64,000 bases of DNA from contig OZ038382.1 in the NCBI GenBank assembly GCA_964036045.1, positions 40,874,090 to 40,938,089 of the forward strand, given 5' to 3'. Positions 44,901-51,538 of this stretch are shown here, piece after piece. Source of the stretch: Eutreptiella sp. 'Long Island Sound 2002' (taxonomy: Eukaryota > Euglenozoa > Euglenophyceae > Eutreptiales > Eutreptiaceae). Each line of letters begins with the position of its first letter. Position 1 is the first letter of the stretch. The translations under genes were made by a program, and so were the position numbers. A model generated the notes under the pieces. That model searched no databases, was not told where the DNA came from, and worked only from the letters and a program-made list of their open reading frames with translations.

Positions 44901-47278
44901 ACTTGCATGGGGGGCCCTTGTGGCCCCAGGGTGGGAGGTGTGGCAGACCCCTTGATCATGGCCACTGACTTTGTGGGGTGGACGATGAGGTTGTTGTGGG
45001 AGAGGTAGGAGACCGTCACGTCCAGTAAGTCGTTGGCCTGTTGGGTGACCGTTGGTCCGGGGTCCGGGGCATGGGGGTCGTGTGGGGTGTGCGCGACGGT
45101 GAGGTTGGTGTCGTCCGCGAAGCCGACCAGGGGGGAGAGGAGGGGGTAGGGTGCGTAGGCCGGGTAATCCTGCTTGATTGCGAGGGCCAGGGGGAGCGTC
45201 ACTAGAAGGTACAGGAAGGGGCCCTCCGCTCCCCCTTGGGGGACCCCGCTGCCTGGCTCCAGGAAGGGGGTGAGGCCTGCTCCTGTGCGGACCGTGTATT
45301 TGCGGGTGCGGATGTAGTCGGAGGTGAAGTTGTAGAAGGGGAGGCCTAGGCGTTTCCACACGGCTTCTAGAATGAGCCAGGGGGTGTTCGGGAAGGCTCC
45401 CTTGACGTCGAGGGAGGCGATGATGAGGTCCACCGGGTCCATGTCCGCGATGGTGTCCTGGAGGAAGATGGCCTCGTGTGGGGAGCGGCCTGGGATGGCC
45501 CCCCAGAGGCTCGCTGGTATGTGGGGGTCCAGGTGGGGGCGGATGCGGCGCAGGAGGATGGTCCAGACGATTTTGACCTCCGTGACCGCACAGACTATGG
45601 GGCGCCAGTTGTCCGGGCTCGCCCAGTCCCCTTTTTTGTAGAGGGGGCGGACAACGTTTGCCCAGTCTGGTGGCAGGGGGGTCCGCCCCGTGACGATGTC
45701 CCAGAGGCGGTGGGCGAGGACGCGGAGGAGGTGGGCGGGGAGGTGGTAGTATGCCTCTGCAGGGAGGCCGTCGTAGCCTGGGGTTTTGTGTTGCCGGAGA
45801 CTGTGGATGGCCTTCCGGACTTCGTGGATGGTGAAGGGGCGTTTTTCCAGGTGCCTCCTCTGGGCGTGGTTGAAGACCCGAGGGAGGCGGTCGATTTTGG
45901 CCTTGGTGTCCGGGTCCAGTGTGTCTTGGGTGGGGGTGTGTTGCCGGAGGAAGCTGTCTTGGGTGGCTTGGAGCACTGTGGCTGGGTCGTTGGTGAGGGA
46001 GCCGTCCTCCTGCCGGACCGTGGTGATGGTGCGGTGGCCGGTATCGGTCATGGCGTCGTTGAGGTGGCGGATGGCCTTGTAGGGGAGTTCGTGTTGCGCA
46101 TACCGTTCGTGTTCCTGGGCGATGCGCTGTTGCCTGTTGATGTGCCACCGCTGCAGGTCCGCCCTGATTTGGGCTATCTGTGTCCTGCAGTGGTGTATCT
46201 GGCGGCGGGTTTGGGGGGTGTCGGTGTGGAGGAGGGTCGCCAGTTGTTGCTTCGCATGCCAGAGGTCATGGAGCCTGTCCCCCAGGGCCGTGGGTGGTTG
46301 GTCGTCGTCTGTGTGGGGGTGTTGCTGGAAGCCGCAGGCGACGGCGGCCGTGCGCATGGCTGTGAGTAGGTCGGTGGGGTCTGGTTGGATGCGCCGGGCG
46401 CGGTCTATGGCCCTGTGATATTGGGACCAGGCATGCTTGTCATGCAGCGGGGGCATCTTCAGGGGGGGTGGTAGGCCTTGGTCCGCATCTTCTGGGGGGC
46501 TGGGGAGAAGGTTGGGGATGGTGAGGCGGATGTGCAGGGGGCTATGGCATGTGGGTCCCAGCGGGAGGGGTCCATATCGGGCCTCCGCTCGGATGATGGT
46601 GGTGGGGTCGCCATAGCATACGTCGATGCGGGATGGGGCGGCATCCGTTTGGTGGGGGAAGTGGGATGGTTGGCCTTCGAGGCTGGCTGTTAGGTCCACG
46701 AGCCCCAGCATTTTGATGGTGTCGCGGACTGCTTGGTCCTGGGGTGTGGCCTGTCCTCCTCGGTCCGCTGGGGTGGGGGCGGCGTTCATGTCGCCGATGA
46801 TGACTGTGGGGGCGAGCATGGCCATTTGGCGGTACGCCTCGGCCAGGGCCTGGAGGAAGGGTTCCGTGGCTTCGCCGAAGGGGACGTGGGTGTTGATGAC
46901 GTTGAGTTGCCATCCGTCCCCGACGACCTCATAGACACCTAGCCTCCCTGGGACGCTGAGGTGGTGGACGAGGTGGACGTGGATGCCGGTTTGGGCGTAT
47001 AGGGGGGTCCCCTTGTGCCAGTAGCATTTGTACGCTTTCTGGTCCGGGGTATATATGGGGGTGGTTTCCGGGGGGTCGTCGCGCTGTAGGCCTTGTTCCT
47101 GGAAGGTGAGGAGGTGGGGGACCCACCCCGGCCCCTGTGCCATCGGGAGCTCTTGGAGGGCGGTTGTGGCGTCCTTGGAGTATGTGACGGCCGGGTGGTT
47201 GAGGTCGAGGAGGTTGACGGTGGCCTCGGTGGGGGCGGGCCGGGGCTGTGGAGGCTTGTGCCCTCGGCCCTTGCCCCG
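41930..47278 (-). CDS. LINE ORF2: AP endonuclease, reverse transcriptase, RNase H
   Basis: Carries out target-primed reverse transcription. The frame opens after the TGA at 47281-47279; the first ATG is 47143, used for numbering (1737 residues). Starting there would lose the first endonuclease strand (VNLLDLN), so translation probably begins upstream. Endonuclease: Glu 16 (TFQE), GDMN 117-120, SRIDVCY near 171; the usual SDH is TCH at 198-200. RT: NWRPI, SLDVKGAFPN, GVPQGG near 636, FADD near 675. RNase H with all four acidic residues: TDASGES near 1322, HGELGA, VVDATVD and GNDKVDN near 1452. Near 1600 a CPCDH...HFKKCPLH motif matches the C-terminal zinc motif of many LINEs. No internal stop. 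Confidence 0.92.
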   Translation of the reverse strand, partial: RGKGRGHKPPQPRPAPTEATVNLLDLNHPAVTYSKDATTALQELPMAQGPGWVPHLLTFQEQGLQRDDPPETTPIYTPDQKAYKCYWHKGTPLYAQTGIHVHLVHHLSVPGRLGVYEVVGDGWQLNVINTHVPFGEATEPFLQALAEAYRQMAMLAPTVIIGDMNAAPTPADRGGQATPQDQAVRDTIKMLGLVDLTASLEGQPSHFPHQTDAAPSRIDVCYGDPTTIIRAEARYGPLPLGPTCHSPLHIRLTIPNLLPSPPEDADQGLPPPLKMPPLHDKHAWSQYHRAIDRARRIQPDPTDLLTAMRTAAVACGFQQHPHTDDDQPPTALGDRLHDLWHAKQQLATLLHTDTPQTRRQIHHCRTQIAQIRADLQRWHINRQQRIAQEHERYAQHELPYKAIRHLNDAMTDTGHRTITTVRQEDGSLTNDPATVLQATQDSFLRQHTPTQDTLDPDTKAKIDRLPRVFNHAQRRHLEKRPFTIHEVRKAIHSLRQHKTPGYDGLPAEAYYHLPAHLLRVLAHRLWDIVTGRTPLPPDWANVVRPLYKKGDWASPDNWRPIVCAVTEVKIVWTILLRRIRPHLDPHIPASLWGAIPGRSPHEAIFLQDTIADMDPVDLIIASLDVKGAFPNTPWLILEAVWKRLGLPFYNFTSDYIRTRKYTVRTGAGLTPFLEPGSGVPQGGAEGPFLYLLVTLPLALAIKQDYPAYAPYPLLSPLVGFADDTNLTVAHTPHDPHAPDPGPTVTQQANDLLDVTVSYLSHNNLIVHPTKSVAMIKGSATPPTLGPQGPPMQVVTTTTHLGVVQAANPEDATLPPKLQSHLAHLPRYASPTTKALSLSHQSLAYYLTGVLNASIGFQALHLTHPTTALQPATRAVTKAWAAHGGWPTSIPTRAIRAAWPHYGDAIGDEVKAAYTRHTALLLHRMTHNHSPEVREVTAIRLQAAQRARNTCPRWVLHQTGMPTNMNTLLWNHLQLLLPSPHHAILTNHTCPEKGPLAVLCGDLHHHPKGTIHTIDLVGASITVVYVNLAQMRVLHHSGAHHTPFLQLPEWPQYRLFHQYLTQTARTAGHTLPGSKDMRTAYREFTKQHPRPIPETPPYAPTGSKHEPVPPVTGPVPPLTLLLAPNEAKPTQTTVIHHGAKWRIPKHHMTARDLPKVPQDSQSMPRTCWACDPEAPTAPWSVLHLIARHHTHPTTHLPPQAYAWIAPWFHRTDTNPTVAWNPDHAPKWLFTTTPTCPRPDPAGVAIRYSMYEPGKTGKHEHPYYPLHHSCHTPEHRTQTLTCHDLNPDTAYILHYIYSYLTQGQPEQGLIALSPQAKHIISKGIGVYATPILQPTTPVAHLATGLAIFAYLPMNPCRLPHPSPADRLFFTDASGESALTPITGGATLQLTHTGGHYHMDHHTSHTTYGASSHGELGAMADAITEVAAHLPAHSPHIVRVWFVVDATVDTHLLLRIARQPLHKATATSLGTQALLLWKALRSLPPYVQLHIVKQESHRHQYGNDKVDNQAVHQRTTHLPALQIPDLGRNHTHLQHVPPVPEPHQTPDWVPEDAPYSFHDRAYHYPNPVQHLACVLGDADSRAHIQELQDRLQVPLYHSALRPANVPAHLQKQRIQLLREQLPFLTRVARWLARKHIHVPDEHTRCPCDHTTPEDWEHFKKCPLHTDRDTLVGWSPAETLRQHEGWPAHSHAHQATEHLFRDPLIKEATMRGAVTQALHRHLTKHTKSPMWAAAHLQLEAVRRAAAQMVHRKHLLLTHAEQLTDPTAREHMQRLIHYHAVHDPDVH

Positions 47279-47281
47279 TCA
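47279..47281 (-). promoter_or_regulatory. In-frame UGA before ORF2, followed by CGG
   Basis: On the minus strand the context is CCC TGA CGG GGC. It separates the 41-codon spacer from the ORF2 frame. UGA followed by CGG is a known leaky context in plant tobraviruses, and the E2 gag-pol junction at 58867 has the same TGA CGG GG. Readthrough is inferred. Confidence 0.45.
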
Positions 47282-47404
47282 GGGAGGGGGACTGGGGGTT
47301 GGGGACTTTTTGCCGGTTTGTGGGCGTTTGGGTAGGCGCGGCGGGGGGAGGCCTTGGCTCCACTCCGGGGGGAGCTCCCCAGTGTATTTGGTGCCTGTGT
47401 GGGC

Positions 47405-47407
47405 CTA
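47405..47407 (-). promoter_or_regulatory. In-frame UAG ending LINE ORF1
   Basis: Minus-strand context GAG AAC TAG GCC. The same frame continues for 41 sense codons (47404-47282, Pro/Lys-rich), then TGA, then ORF2. It may be a true terminator, a leaky stop or a nonsense mutation in this copy. Confidence 0.5.
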
Positions 47408-50400
47408 GTTCTCTTCGGTGCAGAGCCGGATGGGGTGGGCGCTGGTGAGTTCCAGGGTGTCGCCGAGTGGTTTGTCTGGGGCGCTGTTGCCTTGGTCTAG
47501 CTCCTTTTGGCGGTGCCAGATCACCCGGATCTGTGGCCCCCCGTTGTCCCCCGGTCCCTTGAGGCGGTACTGGATCGTGCCCTCACACCAGATCCAGTCG
47601 CCTGTGTGGTCGTTGCGGAAGGGCTGTTGGACCTTCGCACCTTTTTCGAACCCTGGGTACGCTTTGGGCGGGGCCTGTGCTGGTGGCGGGAGGGAGGATG
47701 ATGAGGATGCCTGGTCCGGGTGGGGCGGTGGTAGTGGTGGGAGGGAGGATGACGAGGATGCTTGGTTTGGGTTCGTCGGGTGGGTCGGGTGGGATGCGGG
47801 GGGTCGGGAGGTTGCTGCTTTTCCGGCTTGGCTCGAGGCGGGTGCGCCCTTTTGTCGTCTCGTTCGCTTGGGTGGGACTGGAGGTGGCGGGGCTGGGGGG
47901 GCATGGGGTTGGAAGAAGGGGTGCGTTGCTTGCTGGTCTGGATCCCTCAGTGGGGGTTCTGCCGGTGTTTGCATTTTCGCTTTCGCGTGGCTGCGTATGA
48001 TGTCGGCGAGCTTGCGTACGATCTCCGGGGGATCTGTTGGCCATGGCAGTGCGGCGGGGCTGTCGTCGAAGGGGTGGTGTAGGTGGTAGTTCCTCATGGC
48101 CTTGGCCTGCCTGACCCAGGCCTCTGTGGGTTCCGGTGTGTCCGGGCCGTTGGGGGAGCCTTGAGCCCAGTAGAGTGCTGTGTGGAGGGCTTTCCAGGGG
48201 GCGCCTTCGCGGCCTGTGAGGGTGGTGGCTTGGAGGAGTCGCTGCTGGCCCCGTGGGGGGTCTTCCGGGTCCATTTCCGGGGTATAGGCCTGGGCCGCCA
48301 TGAGGACTCCGTGTGCCCAGTGGAGGACCCACCATTGGGTGTCCGCTTTGAGGATGTGGATGGCGGGTTGTTGGGGGGGGGTGTCCAGGGTGTCCCACGA
48401 TGCAATGGCTAGTGGTATCCTGGAGGGGTGGAGGTGTGGGGGGGCCTTGCGGCTTAGGAGTTGATAGATGTGGAAGGGGGTGACGGGATCGTTGGGGCCT
48501 TGGGGCGGTGGGGGCATTGCTGGGATGGTTGTGGGGTCCCAGTGGCGTTCGTGGGCGGCGAGGGTGTACAGGGCGGCGGTGATGATGTGGTGGGCTTGGC
48601 CCTCCAGGACGATGTGGCGCTCCGTGCCGAAGTCCTTTGGTAGGTGGGCTGCGGGGTGGAGGCCGATGTGGGCCAGGGCGCGTTGGTGGGCCTTTTTTCC
48701 CCCGTCTGGGGCCTGTGTCCGTTTGTCCCCCGGGATGTGTTGGTGTTGGTGTTTTGGTGGGGGTGGTCCCAGGGCGAGGGATTCCACACAGTGGAGGGGA
48801 ATGGCGTGTTCCCTGGACCTGTTGGGCAGGATGTATATGCCCGGGTCTCCCGGTACGGTGCCCAGGTACATGTTGCCCGTGATGGTGGGGGCCGGCAGCG
48901 GTTGGCGCAGGGGCGAGGTGCATGGGGTGGAGCAGGGCGGGTCATGGTGCTCACACCGGGGGTGGTCGATGCCGTACGGGGTGACGTGTACGGCGAAGGG
49001 TCCAACGGCGCGCTGGAGTTTGTGGGGTTGGATGTTGTGGAGGCGCGCCACCGCCCGTGTGTGGGAGCGCCCTTCGCTGATCCATACGGCGTCTGCCCGC
49101 GACGCCGCTGGGTTCAGGCAGTCCGTGGTGATGCCTGTGATCGTGCGGTTGTGGGTGGTATCTGATACCCTGGCGGGGGGGGCGCCGATGCGGGGGATGG
49201 TGTGGTCTTCGTGGAGGGTGCGGGCCTTGCGCCTCGCTTCGTGTCGGTGCTGGGCCTCCTGGGCGTGGGTGTGCACACCCGTGTGTTTGGGCTTCTTGTT
49301 GGGGCGGTCCGCTGTGTGGAAGGGGGTGGGCCAGGAGGGGGCGTGGTGGAGGGTGGGGTGTGGGAGGTCCCCCCGTGTTGCCCATGTGTACAGGGTGGTC
49401 GCGGCGGCCCCTTCCGCCTGTATGGTGTATCGCTCGTCGTGTCGGCGACGGGTGACGGGGACGTTGGGGGCCGTCAGCTCATACACCTGTGTGGTGTGGG
49501 GGAGGTGGCGGGTGACGGTGATCTTGGCGGCGTCGTTCTTGCGGGTGGTGGTGTGGGGGATGATGTAGTGGGTCGACCATTCATCCTGGGGGTTGTGCTC
49601 CGTCGGGTCTAGCTTGAGCGGGGGGTGGAGCGGCTTCGGTGTTGGGGGCTTGTCTTGGCCCTTCGCGTGGGGCGCCACTTTGGTTTCGACCAGGTATTGT
49701 GGGCCCCAGGTTTCCGGGGCCCCTACCTGTGTGGCTGCCGCTGTTGCGGCTTGGAGGAGGGCGGTGGTGTTGGTGTCTAGAGGGGGGGCCCCCGGTTGGG
49801 GGGTGAGGGTGTCATGGTCTTGGTACGCCCACCAAATTGTGTAGCCTCGTTGGGTGTTGCGGTGCGGGGTTTGGGTCTGGGCTTGCTGGATGGATAGGGC
49901 GGTCTTGATGTTCTCCGCTGCTTGTGGGTTTATGGGTGTGGCGTAGGCCCATACTCCCGGGGCGTGTATGCCGTGTGACGCTTGGCCTACTCCTCGTATC
50001 GGTTGTAGGGTGTGGTGGGTGCGTGTGAGCCCTAGGTGTTCTTGGAGGAGGTCCCCTCGGATGTCCTCCCATCGTTGCTGCCAGGTGTGTGTGTGGTCAT
50101 TGGGGGCGGGGTAGGTGATGACGATGGCCTGCCAAGGGGTGGGGCCTGGATGCACCGTCATAGGTGCCGACGATGCTTGCGGGGGTATGTGGACGGCGTG
50201 GGCGGGGGCTGCTGTTACGGGGTCTCCTTCCGTGGGTGTGATCGTGGCATCGCCTTGGACGGTGAGGAGGAGGTGGTGGCGGTCCGTCGGTAGTGCCCAG
50301 GCGGTGGTGGGCTCTGCGATTGAGTGGAGGCGGATGGCCTGGAGGCCCGGTGTGATTTCGTCCCATCGGAGTGTGCCGTTGTGGACCGCCCATTCCCGCG

Positions 50401-50533
50401 GCAGGTCTCGAAACCCGTTTCGGTCTGGGGTGGTGCGGTCTTGTGGGGGGAGCTCCATTGTGGTGATGGGGTGGGTGAGGGGCTCTGTGCGGGGTTGGTC
50501 TTGTGTGGTTGATGGTGATGGTGCCTGGGGCAT
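47405..50533 (-). CDS. LINE ORF1 protein, unrecognised family
   Basis: 1042 residues from the ATG at 50533; the same frame is open back to the TAG at 50660. ORF1 proteins of LINEs usually bind element RNA, but I see neither a CCHC knuckle nor a clear RRM here. Residues about 80-140 have a cupin-like beta pattern (LLLTVQGDATI, then HAVHIPP). The middle is His/Thr/Pro-rich. Around 840-870 is a basic helical part, then poly-Ser/Pro repeats (two NQASSSSS-like blocks) near 930-965. A small barrel-like C-terminal domain follows (WIWCEGTIQYRL, QIRVIWH). It ends with TAG at 47407-47405, after which 41 sense codons and a TGA precede ORF2 in the same frame. Function not assigned. Confidence 0.75.
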   Translation of the reverse strand: MPQAPSPSTTQDQPRTEPLTHPITTMELPPQDRTTPDRNGFRDLPREWAVHNGTLRWDEITPGLQAIRLHSIAEPTTAWALPTDRHHLLLTVQGDATITPTEGDPVTAAPAHAVHIPPQASSAPMTVHPGPTPWQAIVITYPAPNDHTHTWQQRWEDIRGDLLQEHLGLTRTHHTLQPIRGVGQASHGIHAPGVWAYATPINPQAAENIKTALSIQQAQTQTPHRNTQRGYTIWWAYQDHDTLTPQPGAPPLDTNTTALLQAATAAATQVGAPETWGPQYLVETKVAPHAKGQDKPPTPKPLHPPLKLDPTEHNPQDEWSTHYIIPHTTTRKNDAAKITVTRHLPHTTQVYELTAPNVPVTRRRHDERYTIQAEGAAATTLYTWATRGDLPHPTLHHAPSWPTPFHTADRPNKKPKHTGVHTHAQEAQHRHEARRKARTLHEDHTIPRIGAPPARVSDTTHNRTITGITTDCLNPAASRADAVWISEGRSHTRAVARLHNIQPHKLQRAVGPFAVHVTPYGIDHPRCEHHDPPCSTPCTSPLRQPLPAPTITGNMYLGTVPGDPGIYILPNRSREHAIPLHCVESLALGPPPPKHQHQHIPGDKRTQAPDGGKKAHQRALAHIGLHPAAHLPKDFGTERHIVLEGQAHHIITAALYTLAAHERHWDPTTIPAMPPPPQGPNDPVTPFHIYQLLSRKAPPHLHPSRIPLAIASWDTLDTPPQQPAIHILKADTQWWVLHWAHGVLMAAQAYTPEMDPEDPPRGQQRLLQATTLTGREGAPWKALHTALYWAQGSPNGPDTPEPTEAWVRQAKAMRNYHLHHPFDDSPAALPWPTDPPEIVRKLADIIRSHAKAKMQTPAEPPLRDPDQQATHPFFQPHAPPAPPPPVPPKRTRRQKGAPASSQAGKAATSRPPASHPTHPTNPNQASSSSSLPPLPPPHPDQASSSSSLPPPAQAPPKAYPGFEKGAKVQQPFRNDHTGDWIWCEGTIQYRLKGPGDNGGPQIRVIWHRQKELDQGNSAPDKPLGDTLELTSAHPIRLCTEEN

Positions 50534-50659
50534 GTCTTCGTCCAGTTGCTGGGGGGCTTTGGCCTCCTGGAGCTCTGCACTGATGGCGGCGAAGACATCT
50601 GGGAGGGTGGGGGAGGCGGGGGGGTGGGGTGCCGGATCGTCCCAGGTGATGTGGTATTC

Positions 50660-50662
50660 CTA
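50660..50662 (-). promoter_or_regulatory. In-frame UAG between ORF0 and ORF1
   Basis: Minus-strand context AAC CCG TAG GAA TAC. The frame continues as EYHITWDDPAP and on to the ORF1 start at 50533, with Trp/Asp-rich composition like the sequence before the stop. This suggests one protein interrupted by the stop. Confidence 0.5.
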
Positions 50663-51166
50663 CGGGTTCTCGGGGCTTTGCTGTACGGTGATGGTGGCTG
50701 TGGCGTCGTCTTCAGGTGTCCATCGGTGCGGATTGTGGTCGAGGGGGTGGAGGGTGACGGTGTGGCGGTGTTTCCAGCTGTGGAACGCTAGGAGGGCGTG
50801 GAGGCCGTGTCTGGTGTCCCCGGGCGGGCGGGGGTAGGTTTCGGCTGCTGCCTCCAGGAAGGCGTCCGCGGTGCCTTTCCAGGTGTCGTCCCAGAGAAGG
50901 TCTTCCTCTGTGCCCCACTCGTTGTCGTACCTTTTCTCCTGCTTCCGACCCTGGAGGGTCGCGTGGTCCTCAGGGAGGTCTCGTTGGACGGACTGGTAGT
51001 ACTGCTCGGCGTCCATGGGGGCTAGGGTGCCGGCCAGCGTGGCGTAGATGTCCTTTGGGGGGGGGGGCGGTGGGGGCGTGGCGGCGCGGCCGGGGTCGGG
51101 CTCCTCTCGCTGGTGTTCCGCGTTCCGGTCTGCGGTGGACGCGGGGGATATGGAGCATGGTGGCAT
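50660..51166 (-). CDS. LINE ORF0: short 5' coding segment in the ORF1 frame
   Basis: 168 residues from the first ATG at 51166; the frame is open back to 51538 without another ATG. The sequence looks like real coding: a Trp- and acid-rich segment upstream of the ATG (CWEDDFDILPAIRHLL), and downstream YYQSVQRDLPEDH, EEDLLWDDTW and HSWKHRHTVTLHPLD. It ends at the TAG at 50662-50660, and the frame then runs 42 codons to the ORF1 ATG. I do not recognise a family. It is either the true N-terminus of ORF1 cut off by a UAG, or a separate small ORF. The start is uncertain and could be non-AUG or reached by frameshift. Confidence 0.55.
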   Translation of the reverse strand: MPPCSISPASTADRNAEHQREEPDPGRAATPPPPPPPKDIYATLAGTLAPMDAEQYYQSVQRDLPEDHATLQGRKQEKRYDNEWGTEEDLLWDDTWKGTADAFLEAAAETYPRPPGDTRHGLHALLAFHSWKHRHTVTLHPLDHNPHRWTPEDDATATITVQQSPENP

Positions 51167-51538
51167 GGGGTGGTCGGGCCCTTGCGGTTCCGTGGGTTGC
51201 TCGTGGGCTTGTGGGCGCGGGGCCGTGGCTGCCAGTAGGTGTCGGATGGCCGGGAGGATGTCGAAGTCGTCTTCCCAGCAGTGGGCTGGAGCGCACGCCC
51301 TGTCAGGGGAAGCGGGGGGGGGCGTGTTGCGGAGCGGTGTACGATAGGGTGGGCGACGCGTGCGGGTGGTGGCGTGCTCGCTCTGCCGTTCTGTTTCCCG
51401 CGGGCCCTGACCTTGGGGGTGGTGGTGTTGGTGATGTTGGTGGTGAGGGTGGTGTGGGCGCCGGAGTGGATGATTGTCTCGGTGGCGGCGCTGTTGGCGA
51501 GTGGTATGGGCGTTAGAGTAGATGAAGCTGGTGCTGGG

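Larger units (their letters stand above)
37879..51538 (-). mobile_element. LINE-like non-LTR retrotransposon with APE, RT, RNase H and a protease ORF
   Basis: A very long non-LTR element read on the minus strand. The order 5' to 3' is ORF0 (51538-50660), ORF1 (50659-47405), a 41-codon spacer, ORF2 (47278-41930) and ORF3 (41958-37879). ORF0 to ORF2 are all in one frame, separated only by TAG, TAG and TGA; ORF3 is in the +1 frame and overlaps the ORF2 end by 29 bases. Single-chain APE-RT-RNase H with a final CxC...HxxxC motif fits the I/L1-like broad group. I cannot assign a clade. The true 5' and 3' ends and target duplications are not identified. Confidence 0.85.
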
